Below are positions 1 through 8,885 of a stretch of DNA of 64,000 nucleotides, piece after piece. Below the pieces are notes generated by a model. It did not search any database, was not told where the DNA came from, and was given only the letters and a program-made list of their open reading frames with translations. The first letter of the stretch is position 1. Every line of letters begins with the position of its first letter. Source of the stretch: Aliivibrio finisterrensis (GTDB lineage: Bacteria > Pseudomonadota > Gammaproteobacteria > Enterobacterales > Vibrionaceae); NCBI RefSeq assembly GCF_008933155.1, contig NZ_WBVP01000016.1, positions 1 to 64,000 on the forward strand. The letters run 5' to 3'. The position numbers and the translations under genes are program-made.

Positions 1-164
1 TGGCTGCTCTGTCTTTTCTATAAAGAGAAGCAGAAACAAAACCAGCTCAATGATTAATACTGATTGTTACATAAAAGTAATTTTGTGTAGTCACTCAGTT
101 CATTGATTATTTTGTTTGAATTTACTTCGAGAAGTAAAAGCAAACTAGTGATTATCAACTCACA

Positions 165-205
165 AGTGCCCACACAGATTAATAGGTTTCAAATTATTAA
201 AGAGC
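165..205 (-). promoter_or_regulatory. rrn leader boxA and conserved leader stem
   Basis: Minus-strand GCTCTTTAATAAT (193-205) resembles the E. coli rrn boxA TGCTCTTTAACA, which recruits the Nus antitermination complex. It is followed by AATCTGTGTGGGCACT (165-180), identical in character to the leader word upstream of E. coli 16S genes. Confidence 0.8.
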
Positions 206-254
206 TTTTCTTCTACTTTTAAAGCGCTTACGCTTTTCCATGAAGATGACGGTT

Positions 255-282
255 ATTTTATCCATTTAAGTTTCAGTGTCAA
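255..282 (-). promoter_or_regulatory. rrn P2-like promoter
   Basis: The minus strand carries TTGACA (277-282) and TAAAAT (255-260) separated by 16 bp, about 115 bp downstream of P1. This matches the tandem P1/P2 arrangement of rrn operons. Confidence 0.75.
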
Positions 283-368
283 ACACTTATTTTAAACTAA
301 ACTTTCTAACCATATTTCCACCAACCCTTTGCTACTCTAGGTTGAGCACTCCGTGTCAGTGAGGTCGC

Positions 369-397
369 ATTATAGGGAACTCGATCACATTAGCAAG
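369..397 (-). promoter_or_regulatory. rrn P1 promoter
   Basis: On the minus strand the -35 is CTTGCT (392-397) and the -10 is a perfect TATAAT (369-374), 17 bp apart. A GC-containing discriminator GCGACC follows. The CTCCCTATAATGCGCC context of E. coli rrn P1 promoters is nearly reproduced (TTCCCTATAATGCGACC), as expected for a promoter under stringent control. The weak -35 hexamer is usual where Fis or UP elements assist. Confidence 0.8.
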
Positions 398-522
398 CGT
401 TAAATGCATTTTTTTGTATGTTTTCTTTCTGTTTGATGGTCATTTAATCAATAGAAAACTTATACTTTATTACCCCTAACAGTCTAACAGCTTACCCACA
501 AAGTTATCCACAGGTACTGAAT

Positions 523-3500
523 TTAATCAAAACTAAACTGATAAATTAAATCCACAGCGCTATCTACTCCAGATATGGCTTCTATATATAGGTCACTAAT
601 AATTCGATACCTTAGCGTAAATTCACCAAGTGAATTAAAAATACCGACCCCATACTTAACTTGTAAATCTGGCGCTATGTAACCACTTATTGTCACTTGT
701 GAATCGTCACCAGATCCAGCTGTATCTAATTGTAGATCCTGAACACCAAATGCTTGTCCAATCTCCCCAACTACCTTTCCGCTTTTAGCTAGACTTAAAC
801 CGATTAACGTTGTCGTCATGGCGTTACCACCAGCGTCACTACCTATATCCTGTCCTCTTAATAAGTAAGATAACGCATTTGCTTGAGGCATAGGTGGAGA
901 TGAAAATATTTTTACTGTCGGTGAATCAGCAGAGCCATTCACTTTAATCCCTGCAATAACATCATCCTCTGTATTCGCTGGATTTCGTATAGCTTCGATG
1001 TCTAGATAAGGTTGATCTGCAGGGCCATTGAATAAAATCTTTCCTGTTTTGATTTGTAGATCTTGTCCGAAAGAGCGATAAGTACCGCCTTCAATATTTA
1101 CTTCCCCTATAATAAATGGCGCTTTATTTTTCTGAGTTACATTTAGTTGACCAACAAGCCCTGCTTCTAAACCAAATGCAGAAAGAAGAACATTATTGCC
1201 TATTGAGATTTTAATACTAGTCTCCACTTCCATTGGCAATTGGGTTTTAGTTTCTACCGGTTGAAGATCATTATTTAAAATCACTTCATCCTTTGATACA
1301 ACAACTGCACTTTCTGGCAGCTCATTAACAACAATTCTCCCCCATGGGATGCCTATACTGCCAGTGACCCTTGCTAATGTCGGAGTAATATGAATTTTCA
1401 TATCTGGCTTGACTTTTAATTTAACCATTGGGGGCACATTAACTTGTAGTTCATTACCAGCAACATCGAGTCCTACTTTCCAATTCTTTAAATCATGCCA
1501 GTCTGCTAAACCATTAATATTCAAATCACCATCAGGTGTCGTTAGCTTGGAAACAAGTTCTCCATCGTGACCATTCATCTTAATGTTGATATCACCATCA
1601 GAAATATCAACAGGTGAACCGCCTCCTTTAACTACGACTTTATTAATAATGATCTCACCAACTGACTTGAGATGAAGTACCGGGCCTGAAAAGTTAATCT
1701 TTGAGTTAATAATCCCTTGAAGTTGGCTGTATTCACCTAATGCTGGTTCAAACATCGATAATGACAACGCCTCTATATTGGATATTCCTTTTATTGTTTT
1801 CTTTCCTAATAAATCATCAATTAACATCTGTCCACTTAGTTGGCCGTTATCAGTCAGACCAATAAGCCAATCTACATTAAGAACATCATTTTCCATTTCT
1901 GCATTAACTTTTATTTCATCCCAACCAATAATTAATGGTTGCTCCATTTCTTGCTCAACATTTCCTTTTGGTAAATACAAAGCCGCCTTTACATGAGGTT
2001 TCTTTTGCTCTTCCCATTTTGCAATTAGGTTCAAATTAGCTTCCCCAGTAACTTTTTTCTCTTCTGGAAGGAAAGCTTTTAACTTGCTAAATTCGAAGTG
2101 ATTTACGCTTAAATCAACAATTCCTGATTTGCCCGCTAATAAATTTTTATTTAAGCAAAGCGACGTTACCCCCTGGCTCCAGCAATTAGCTTGAACAAAT
2201 ACTTCTGATGTTTGGATGTCATAGGATAATGCTACTTTATTGTCTAACTTCCAAGGGCCAATTTGAGTTTTGACTTCGGTTTTTGATAGTTCCCCTTTCC
2301 AAGCTTTTTTTCTATCTAGGGCACCATTAATCAAAAGATTAGCATCAATAACATTTGAGTTTAGATTTATACTCAAGCGATGCTTTTCTTCTTTACCGCT
2401 AAATTTAATTTTTAATGCTTCAAGTGTCTGCTTTTTATATTGGCCTTTACTTAAATCAACACGAAGATCAGCATTAATTTTTGGCATTGGTACTATATAT
2501 CCGTTGATAGAGGCTTTTTTTAATGTTGCTTCTTTTTTCCACTTTAGCCCAAGCACATCTATATCAAGTTCAATTTTAGGCTCTGTTACTTTTCCAGTTA
2601 ATGCCACTTCGCCAAGCAACTTACCGTATAAATCAGGAACACTATCTGACAATTCAGGAAAATTAACATCGACATTCAAATCCAACTCTTTATTAACTTC
2701 ACCAGTAACTTCAATACCATTATCACCATGATGCAATGCTAAACTTGGGATATTGATATTAATCTCTCCTTTACCATCCTTATCATAAGTAAAAAGAGAA
2801 CCATTAACATCTAATGGATACTTTCTAAATATGCCTTTAATATCAATCACAGGTATCAAAGCATTCCAACCACCTTTATCGGTAAGTGAACCACTAGTCT
2901 CAATCCTTCCACTAATATTCCCTTCTGCAGCTTCCCATTGGATACCCGGCTGGATGTTTTGAAGATCAATATCTCCTTTCCACTGTAGTAATGAACGCCA
3001 ATCTATCTGAAGACCACCTGAAACCTGACCACCTAATGTCTCGATAAGTAAATCGTATAAATTTACCGATCTTGTATCTCCTTTACCTTCTAGGCGAATG
3101 TTTGCTTGAGGAATATCTTTTCCCTCTGTATGAAGAGAACCAGAAAATTGATATTTATTTAAATCACCTTTTACTCTTATAGTAGGAATTAATGCTGTTA
3201 TGATTTTGTCGCCAATAAGAGGCCAATACATATCCCCTTTTGATACTTTAATATTAAAAGGCAATGTCGATTTTAAAGGCTGAATATCAGCATCAATATT
3301 TGCTTGTAATCCACCACTCAATTTAACTGAGGCCTTTAAATCAGTAACACTTCCCTCTGCATCTAAGGTAATTTTATGTCCTTTCAGCTCAGTTTCTTTA
3401 ACTTTTAAAATAGCGTTTAGTGTTAAAGGATAATCGCCATCAAGCTTAACGTCGCTGTCTACACTTAAACTTGCTTGCGGCATATCTAAATAAAGACCTT

Positions 3501-4320
3501 TCAAATGAACATCATGTTCTCCGAGCTTGGCATTAAAATCGAGACGCTTAACTTGAATTGGATGGTCTTGCTGTAACGTAAAATCTCGTAAGGTAAATTT
3601 CTCAACATTAATATTTAACGGGATATAAATAGAGGGTAGAGTAATTTTTGAGATTGGTTTTTCTTTTGGTGATTGGTCTGGCTTTTCTCCAGTTTTTTTT
3701 TGTTTAGCCAACGTAACACTTACCTTTTCCCAAGTAAGAGGAGTGATTGTTAAGTCGCTATGGTGCAGCTTTATACCAGTATTAAATGAACGCCATTGGA
3801 TACGGTTACCTAAAATGTCCATATCAATATTATTTAAACTAATATTCGTTACATTGATAGGGATAGGCATAGATAGAAGACTTGGTTCTACTGGCTCCGG
3901 CTCTTCGGTTTTTTGAGCTTCAGGTAACTCAGGCAAGACTAATGTCAAACCATCAATTGATATATCATCAACACAAAGCGCCGGTTGCATTAAACACTCA
4001 GGAGTTAAAGCTACACTTAGATTATGCACTTTGACATCAATATGCGCTTTATCTTGATAGGATATTCCGTTTAATGAAAACTCAGGTAATACACTCCCCT
4101 CCACTTTATCTATGTATAAAGAAGGTAATGCTTTTTCTGCCCCCCAAACAAGCAACTTTAATCCCGGGTTAGTAAAAACAATTGCACCTACCAATAAGAG
4201 TAGTACTAAGATTAACATTGGGGAAAATAGTGCTAAACAAATACAATGACGGCTAAAACGACGCTTTTTCTTTTGCTTTGCATCGATTACTTGATCTTGG
4301 TTTTCTTCTAAAGAACTCAT
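523..4320 (-). CDS. tamB: Translocation and assembly module inner-membrane protein TamB
   Basis: TamB is a very long beta-helical AsmA-like protein anchored in the inner membrane. It spans the periplasm, works with TamA, and has been linked to outer-membrane protein assembly and anterograde phospholipid transport. The 1265-residue product has a basic N-terminus, one membrane anchor at about residues 26-50, long beta-rich repeats, and a C-terminal TamB (DUF490) domain at about 930-1265 ending in an aromatic residue pattern. Length is close to the E. coli protein (about 1259). Its ATG overlaps the tamA stop by 4 bases (ATGA), so the two are translationally coupled. Identification is firm from domain layout and the tamA neighbour. 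Confidence 0.95.
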   Translation of the reverse strand: MSSLEENQDQVIDAKQKKKRRFSRHCICLALFSPMLILVLLLLVGAIVFTNPGLKLLVWGAEKALPSLYIDKVEGSVLPEFSLNGISYQDKAHIDVKVHNLSVALTPECLMQPALCVDDISIDGLTLVLPELPEAQKTEEPEPVEPSLLSMPIPINVTNISLNNIDMDILGNRIQWRSFNTGIKLHHSDLTITPLTWEKVSVTLAKQKKTGEKPDQSPKEKPISKITLPSIYIPLNINVEKFTLRDFTLQQDHPIQVKRLDFNAKLGEHDVHLKGLYLDMPQASLSVDSDVKLDGDYPLTLNAILKVKETELKGHKITLDAEGSVTDLKASVKLSGGLQANIDADIQPLKSTLPFNIKVSKGDMYWPLIGDKIITALIPTIRVKGDLNKYQFSGSLHTEGKDIPQANIRLEGKGDTRSVNLYDLLIETLGGQVSGGLQIDWRSLLQWKGDIDLQNIQPGIQWEAAEGNISGRIETSGSLTDKGGWNALIPVIDIKGIFRKYPLDVNGSLFTYDKDGKGEININIPSLALHHGDNGIEVTGEVNKELDLNVDVNFPELSDSVPDLYGKLLGEVALTGKVTEPKIELDIDVLGLKWKKEATLKKASINGYIVPMPKINADLRVDLSKGQYKKQTLEALKIKFSGKEEKHRLSINLNSNVIDANLLINGALDRKKAWKGELSKTEVKTQIGPWKLDNKVALSYDIQTSEVFVQANCWSQGVTSLCLNKNLLAGKSGIVDLSVNHFEFSKLKAFLPEEKKVTGEANLNLIAKWEEQKKPHVKAALYLPKGNVEQEMEQPLIIGWDEIKVNAEMENDVLNVDWLIGLTDNGQLSGQMLIDDLLGKKTIKGISNIEALSLSMFEPALGEYSQLQGIINSKINFSGPVLHLKSVGEIIINKVVVKGGGSPVDISDGDINIKMNGHDGELVSKLTTPDGDLNINGLADWHDLKNWKVGLDVAGNELQVNVPPMVKLKVKPDMKIHITPTLARVTGSIGIPWGRIVVNELPESAVVVSKDEVILNNDLQPVETKTQLPMEVETSIKISIGNNVLLSAFGLEAGLVGQLNVTQKNKAPFIIGEVNIEGGTYRSFGQDLQIKTGKILFNGPADQPYLDIEAIRNPANTEDDVIAGIKVNGSADSPTVKIFSSPPMPQANALSYLLRGQDIGSDAGGNAMTTTLIGLSLAKSGKVVGEIGQAFGVQDLQLDTAGSGDDSQVTISGYIAPDLQVKYGVGIFNSLGEFTLRYRIISDLYIEAISGVDSAVDLIYQFSFD

Positions 4321-6038
4321 ACTTCAGGCCCTAAAGCAAAATGTACTTTAAATTGGTCTCTTGGTTCAGCATCCAAACCCCAAGCAAAATCGAGACGCAC
4401 AGGCCCAACTGGCGATACCCATCGAATACCAAAGCCTACACCCGTTTTCCAATCAGGCGTTGATATCCACGCATCACCATAATCCACAAACGTTGCTAAC
4501 CACCAATTACCAACCATTCGATATTGATATTCTAAACTACTGGTTGCTATAAATTGACCACCGGTCAAATAACCATTTTTATCTTTTGGTGATATCTCTT
4601 TATAGCCATAGCCTCTCACACTATTATCGCCACCTGCGAAGAATCGAATAGAAGGGGGGAGTTTATAAAAATTATCCGTATACATGGCTCCGATCTCGCC
4701 TCTTGCTACACCGCGATGATTTTCACCAATACTTCGGACAATTGCCCCTTGAGCTAAAAGACGCAGTAATTTTGCATCAGATGTTAATGCTTGGTCCGTT
4801 GCTTCTATGCTGAACGATTTTTTATCTCCCCACATAGGCATAGTACCTCCACGTGAGCGGCTTTTAGAAAATGACACTCCGGGTAAAACTAACCATGCAG
4901 TACCATCTTGAACCCCTTGAGTAAATTCTTCATAAAGAAAGCGAGTAAAAATGGCTCTATGCCAACCAGAATCCAATACCCAGTGACGTTCGAAAGCTAA
5001 ATTTGACTCTAAACTATCAGTATCTCTATTATCTATACTCTTTAAACCATACTTAACAATGTAGTAATCTTTAAGCACCTGTTCTAGTGGGATTTTGTAC
5101 GATATAGTTGCTTCTTGTTCAGCTTTTGAGATAGAAAGCCCTGTATCTAAACTGTGTCCGTATTTATTGAGCCATGGTTTCTTCCAACCGATTTTCCCTC
5201 TAACACCAACATCAGTTGAATAACCTATACTGGTCTCTAATTGATTTCGAACTTGAGGCGCTACATAGACATTAATTGGCAACTGTTGACTCATTCTAGC
5301 CGATTTCAGTTCTGGTTCAACATAGACAGACGAAAACCATTCTGTATTAGATAACGACTGGTTTAACTCACCAATTTGACTTGCAAGGTATGGGTCACCC
5401 TCTTTAAAAGGGATAATTGAGCGAACGCGTTGATCTTCAATTTGGCTTCCCTCAATCTTCGTTTTGCCAAAATGATAGCGCTGACCACTTTGATAATGCA
5501 AAAGAACCAAAGCTTGGTGCCGTCCTGGTGATATTTCTAAACGGCTTAAAGTAAATCCACCATCAAAATAACCCTTTCTTAACGCTAAGTTCTGCAAAGT
5601 TCTTTTTAGATCTTCATATTTGCCATGATTAATTATTTCACCTAGATTTAACCCTGAATTATCAACGGCATTGATAAAATCAATATCCGTTTTTGCTTCT
5701 CCCGCTATAGTAATATCACTGACATAGATATAAACAGGTTCGCCAGCATTCACGCTAAACACTAATGTGTGCTCACCTTCATGGCCTTTAATAGAGAAAT
5801 TCATCGATGGATCGTAATAACCTAACGCTTTAAGTGCATCTCGGGCATTGTTTTCAAGACGAGATTGGAAACGAAGTGAAGTAGAGTACTCCTCTTCTGG
5901 TATGGCTGATATATACGCTTCAACGTTACTCAGCAAAGGTCCTTCTAAACCCTCGAGCTCTAATTCTGTTTGCGCTGATACTCTTACTGAAAGTAGAGTC
6001 AAACAGAAAATAAATAAGAGGTGCAACTTATTTATCAT
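4317..6038 (-). CDS. tamA: Outer-membrane translocation and assembly module protein TamA
   Basis: TamA is an Omp85-family outer-membrane barrel that partners with TamB. The 573-residue protein (E. coli about 577) starts with a Sec signal peptide cleaved after about residue 22 (VSA-QT). About 230 residues of POTRA-type domains follow, and then a 16-strand barrel from about residue 265 to the end. A conserved barrel segment with FFAGGDNSVRGYGYKEISP is present near residue 465-485. This contains the VRGY motif of Omp85 proteins. It is the first gene of the tamA-tamB operon and is divergent from msrA. Confidence 0.95.
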   Translation of the reverse strand: MINKLHLLFIFCLTLLSVRVSAQTELELEGLEGPLLSNVEAYISAIPEEEYSTSLRFQSRLENNARDALKALGYYDPSMNFSIKGHEGEHTLVFSVNAGEPVYIYVSDITIAGEAKTDIDFINAVDNSGLNLGEIINHGKYEDLKRTLQNLALRKGYFDGGFTLSRLEISPGRHQALVLLHYQSGQRYHFGKTKIEGSQIEDQRVRSIIPFKEGDPYLASQIGELNQSLSNTEWFSSVYVEPELKSARMSQQLPINVYVAPQVRNQLETSIGYSTDVGVRGKIGWKKPWLNKYGHSLDTGLSISKAEQEATISYKIPLEQVLKDYYIVKYGLKSIDNRDTDSLESNLAFERHWVLDSGWHRAIFTRFLYEEFTQGVQDGTAWLVLPGVSFSKSRSRGGTMPMWGDKKSFSIEATDQALTSDAKLLRLLAQGAIVRSIGENHRGVARGEIGAMYTDNFYKLPPSIRFFAGGDNSVRGYGYKEISPKDKNGYLTGGQFIATSSLEYQYRMVGNWWLATFVDYGDAWISTPDWKTGVGFGIRWVSPVGPVRLDFAWGLDAEPRDQFKVHFALGPEV

Positions 6039-6151
6039 ACTTATAATTATTCTATTGATTCATGAATGCATTCTATGTAATGGTAACTTACTCACTTAGT
6101 AGAGTAGCACAAGGTAAAAGTCTTCTAAATAACTCAGTTGAAGGATGTGAC

Positions 6152-6730
6152 ATGACTATAAATAAACAAGACTCACTCCCCTCTCATTTTATTTCTCAGG
6201 TTGCTTTAGAAATAACACCTCCAGACCATGAGGTAATTTATGTGGGTATGGGATGTTTTTGGGGCGCAGAACGCTTGTTTTGGCAATTACCAGGAGTTTA
6301 CTCAACTGCCGTGGGATACACTGGTGGAAATACACTAAATCCGAGCTATAAAAATGTATGTACAGGAACAACAAACCACGTAGAAGTAGTAAAAATAGTC
6401 TTTAATCCTACCCTTATCTCTCTGGAAACTGTGCTACATTCTTTTTGGCAGAACCACAATCCAACACAAGGAATGCGTCAAGGTAATGATATAGGAACAC
6501 AGTACCGCTCGGTTATTTATACTAACTCAGAACAACAACGGCAAATTGCAGAAGAAACACAGCAGCAATATCAATCCGCACTAGAGAAACAAGGCATTAA
6601 TGCACCAATAACAACAGAAATACTGCCTATAAATATTTTCTATTTTGCCGAAGAGTACCACCAACAATATTTAGCTAAAAATCCTAATGGTTACTGCGGG
6701 TTAGGTGGAACTGGAGTCTGTTTTCTATAA
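6152..6730 (+). CDS. msrA: Peptide methionine-S-sulfoxide reductase MsrA
   Basis: MsrA reduces methionine-S-sulfoxide in oxidised proteins. The catalytic motif GCFWGAE is present, and the C-terminal [11 protein letters not shown] segment supplies the resolving cysteines. I start it at the ATG at 6152, which has AAGGA six bases upstream and gives 192 residues. An in-frame ATG further upstream (6062) would add 30 residues without homology and has no good ribosome-binding site. The gene is divergent from tamA and convergent with ytfK, the same neighbourhood as in E. coli. Confidence 0.95.
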   Translation: MTINKQDSLPSHFISQVALEITPPDHEVIYVGMGCFWGAERLFWQLPGVYSTAVGYTGGNTLNPSYKNVCTGTTNHVEVVKIVFNPTLISLETVLHSFWQNHNPTQGMRQGNDIGTQYRSVIYTNSEQQRQIAEETQQQYQSALEKQGINAPITTEILPINIFYFAEEYHQQYLAKNPNGYCGLGGTGVCFL

Positions 6731-6733
6731 ACA

Positions 6734-6760
6734 GAAAGGTACTCATCACGAGCACCTTTC
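6734..6760. terminator. Stem-loop between msrA and ytfK
   Basis: GAAAGGT and ACCTTTC arms with an inner CTC/GAG pair enclose a short loop between two convergent genes. The T-rich tail is weak, so it may be only a modest terminator. Confidence 0.5.
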
Positions 6761-6782
6761 ATCTTAATATGATTAACAACCT

Positions 6783-7007
6783 CTATATATTATCACACGG
6801 CATTACCGATAGTTGACGAATGTGCTGATTAACCTCACTCATTACTGATAACATTTTTCTATTCTCTTTATTTGGCATCAGTAGTTTACCTCCATCAAAT
6901 TCAAAAGAGCCCACTCCCTCAATGTGAAGCTGACCTTTAAATAAGGTTTTAACAAAGCGTGCCACTTGAAGTGGTCTATAAGCCTTAAAATTTCTAAACA
7001 TAGCCAT
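6783..7007 (-). CDS. ytfK: YtfK/DUF1107 family protein, stringent-response modulator
   Basis: This 74-residue cytoplasmic protein contains RPLQVARFVKTLFKGQLHIEG, then VGSFEFDGGK and LSVMSEVNQ. These match E. coli YtfK, for which direct activation of SpoT-dependent ppGpp accumulation has been reported. It sits between msrA and ytfJ as in E. coli, although E. coli also has ytfL here and this window does not. It is convergent with msrA and divergent from ytfJ. The family assignment is strong. The function in this organism is transferred from E. coli. Confidence 0.88.
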   Translation of the reverse strand: MAMFRNFKAYRPLQVARFVKTLFKGQLHIEGVGSFEFDGGKLLMPNKENRKMLSVMSEVNQHIRQLSVMPCDNI

Positions 7008-7250
7008 TACCTCAATAATCCATATAAGGTGTTAATTAAACGTCCATCAAAAATAAACCACTTTGCCATTCACGTTCTAAACAGCATTTAAATTAAACAT
7101 TTGTTAACACTATAGTTCGCAAAACAGCGTGCAACAAGCTAGATTTTACTTTTTTACAACAATTTACAATTGATAGATTTATACTGGTCGAATCGCTTTT
7201 TATTATACTCTGCACTACACTACAAAGACTTATTTCTCAGGATAATAAAA

Positions 7251-7802
7251 ATGAACACAGTCAAACTATTCGCTCTTAGTGCTTATCTATTACCTTCTCT
7301 TTCTTTTGCTCACAACATTTCATTAAACCAACCAGTACCACCAGTAACGGTTAGTCAATATGGTGAAATTACTTACACCAACGACACCCCTACTTATCAA
7401 AAATGGAACAGTAATCAGCTAAAAGGGAAAGTTGGAGTTTTACAAGCCATTGCAGGCCGAAGCAGTGCAAAAGCAATGAACGCCGATCTTATGAGTGCTA
7501 TAACCTTAGAAAAGTTCCCTGAATCAAAATATCAAACTACAACAATTATTAATCAAGACGATTCTATTTGGGGTACTGGTGGGTTTGTAAAATCTTCTGC
7601 TGAGGAAAGCAAAAAAGAATTTTCATGGTCATCGATGGTTCTTGATGAAAATGGCAAGGTAGCTACAGCTTGGGATCTTCAGCCTGAAAGCTCTGCAATC
7701 ATTGTCCAAGATAAAAAAGGGAATGTACTTTTTGTAAAAGAAGGCAAACTAACTTCTGATGAAATAAAACAAGTCATTAGCTTAATTCACGCTCAGCTAT
7801 AA
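7251..7802 (+). CDS. ytfJ: YtfJ family periplasmic protein
   Basis: The product is about 183 residues with a signal peptide ending at LSFA-HN. The mature part resembles a thioredoxin-fold periplasmic protein of the YtfJ family. No CXXC motif is visible, so a classical thiol-disulfide function is unlikely. I start it at the ATG at 7251, preceded by AGGATAA, because the longer reading (from 7170) puts 27 unrelated residues before the signal sequence. It is divergent from ytfK, as in E. coli. Its biochemical role is unknown. Confidence 0.85.
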   Translation: MNTVKLFALSAYLLPSLSFAHNISLNQPVPPVTVSQYGEITYTNDTPTYQKWNSNQLKGKVGVLQAIAGRSSAKAMNADLMSAITLEKFPESKYQTTTIINQDDSIWGTGGFVKSSAEESKKEFSWSSMVLDENGKVATAWDLQPESSAIIVQDKKGNVLFVKEGKLTSDEIKQVISLIHAQL

Positions 7803-7820
7803 ATAAATGCCTTGCTTATA

Positions 7821-7841
7821 AATTGTTATATTATTACATTT
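7821..7841. promoter_or_regulatory. Zur operator upstream of the zinc-uptake cluster
   Basis: The half-sites AATTGTTATA and TATTACATTT flank a central T. Compared with the known gammaproteobacterial Zur consensus (AAATGTTATA-N-TATAACATTT), 18 of 20 positions agree. The site lies 28 bp before the first gene of the cluster and downstream of ytfJ. It should repress the operon when zinc is plentiful, through the Zur protein encoded at 29633. Confidence 0.85.
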
Positions 7842-7869
7842 ACCACTCAAGTTTCTTTCGGGTGGTACA

Positions 7870-8160
7870 ATGCAATCGTACTTTTTTACTAAACAGCGTT
7901 GGTTAAATTGGAGTTTAGCAATTACTCTAGCGCTATTTAGTGTCTTGGTTGCTTATCATCAAATTGATTCCAACACTCAACATCATGAACACCACCACTG
8001 TCAATTATTTCATTCTATTGGATCTGGTCTTGTTATTCATGTCAGCTCTCCCTCTATTATTCCTCAAGTTATTATTCATTTTGAATTCTCTACTGTCGAA
8101 AATAGCTCTCCATTTTCAATTACCGTTCACTCGCGAGCACCTCCTCTCTCTATCGTCTAA
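7870..8160 (+). CDS. Small His-rich membrane protein at head of zinc cluster (DUF2607-like)
   Basis: A 96-residue protein has one hydrophobic segment at about residues 13-29 followed by a histidine-rich stretch (HHEHHHCQLFH) around 38-48. It looks like a secreted or membrane-anchored metal-binding peptide, and probably belongs to the DUF2607 family found beside zrg genes in Vibrio. It is the first gene after the Zur box, about 50 bp before zrgA. TACAATG precedes the ORF, with GGGTGG as a possible ribosome-binding site. A role in zinc handling is inferred from context and the histidines. An alternative frame at 7940-8194 is judged a shadow. Confidence 0.65.
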   Translation: MQSYFFTKQRWLNWSLAITLALFSVLVAYHQIDSNTQHHEHHHCQLFHSIGSGLVIHVSSPSIIPQVIIHFEFSTVENSSPFSITVHSRAPPLSIV

Positions 8161-8210
8161 CATTCATAAATTACATCACATTTATAACTCTTAGATAATA
8201 GGAAGCCATT

Positions 8211-8849
8211 ATGCTTATCTGTAACAAAAAAAATGCACTACGACTCATCATCTCTACTACATTATTTTCAGTACCACTAATGACTTATGCCGCGGATCAC
8301 CATGACAATCATGATGGACACGATCATTCAGAGCATCGTCAACACGGAGCACACGTTCATGGTGTTGTAGAAACAAATATAGCTCAAGATGGTGACCATT
8401 TACTTTTTGAAATCACAGCTCCAGGCTCTGACGTTGTAGGATTTGAACACGCTCCTAAAAACAAAGAGCAAGAGCAGTTATTAGAGCAAGCTATTGCTAA
8501 ACTAAAAAAACCAAATGCAATTTTCTCTCTACCAGAGTCTGCTAACTGTGAAGTTTCGGATATACATGTTTCTCATAATATGAAAAGCGAAGACCACGAT
8601 GACCATGACCATGACCATGACCATGACCATCATGATGATGATGCTCACCATGAAGAACATCAAGGTGAACATGGTGAATTTACTGCTCAATATGAATATC
8701 ATTGCGAAACAATGTCGAAATTAAATCAAATAGAAACACAGTGGTTTAGTGTATTTTCTCATACTCAAAAAATGACAGTTCAATACTTAGGTGATTCAGG
8801 ACAGAAAGCGGCAACATTCACCGCTAAAAAAGCCGTTCTCGCTCTATAA
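8211..8849 (+). CDS. zrgA: Zinc-binding periplasmic protein ZrgA (DUF2796)
   Basis: ZrgA belongs to the Zur-regulated zrg system, which has been described in Vibrio cholerae as a second zinc importer beside ZnuABC. The 212-residue protein has a signal peptide ending near residue 28 (TYAAD), an N-terminal His/Asp cluster (residues 30-51) and a second extreme His/Asp tract (about 128-155). These flank the conserved GAHVHGVVETNIA and FEHAP motifs of the family. The second tract is encoded by an exact hexamer repeat. AGGAAG lies a few bases before the ATG. It is followed by the ABC ATPase and permease genes of the same operon. Confidence 0.9.
   Translation: MLICNKKNALRLIISTTLFSVPLMTYAADHHDNHDGHDHSEHRQHGAHVHGVVETNIAQDGDHLLFEITAPGSDVVGFEHAPKNKEQEQLLEQAIAKLKKPNAIFSLPESANCEVSDIHVSHNMKSEDHDDHDHDHDHDHHDDDAHHEEHQGEHGEFTAQYEYHCETMSKLNQIETQWFSVFSHTQKMTVQYLGDSGQKAATFTAKKAVLAL
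8601..8630 (+). repeat. In-frame (GACCAT)x5 hexamer repeat in zrgA
   Basis: Five perfect tandem copies of GACCAT encode alternating Asp-His in the metal-binding tract of ZrgA. Because the unit is six bases, slippage would change the number of His/Asp pairs without breaking the frame. Confidence 0.9.
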
Positions 8850-8885
8850 TTTAGGCATGGCGGTGGCAACACCGTCATTATTAAT

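Larger units (their letters stand above)
1..522 (-). promoter_or_regulatory. rRNA operon promoter and leader region (16S just off left edge)
   Basis: This 522-base gene-free stretch reads on the minus strand as the upstream part of an rrn operon. It has a P1-type promoter ending in CCCTATAATGCGACC, a second promoter (TTGACA, 16 bp, TAAAAT), then a boxA antitermination element and the conserved leader word AATCTGTGTGGGCACT. This order matches Escherichia coli rrn leaders. The mature 16S start motif is not inside the window, so the rRNA gene should begin just beyond position 1. The upstream tamB gene is transcribed in the same direction. No open reading frame here looks real. Confidence 0.85.

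Noticed and set aside
2270-2731. Plus-strand ORF (153 codons) inside tamB
   Set aside because: It is antisense to the strongly supported tamB, with Phe/Ser-rich low-complexity translation. Shadow.
7940-8194. Alternative ORF overlapping the small His-rich gene
   Set aside because: It begins inside the 96-residue gene in another frame and has a low-complexity hydrophobic translation. The first frame has a better start position relative to the Zur box and His-rich character.
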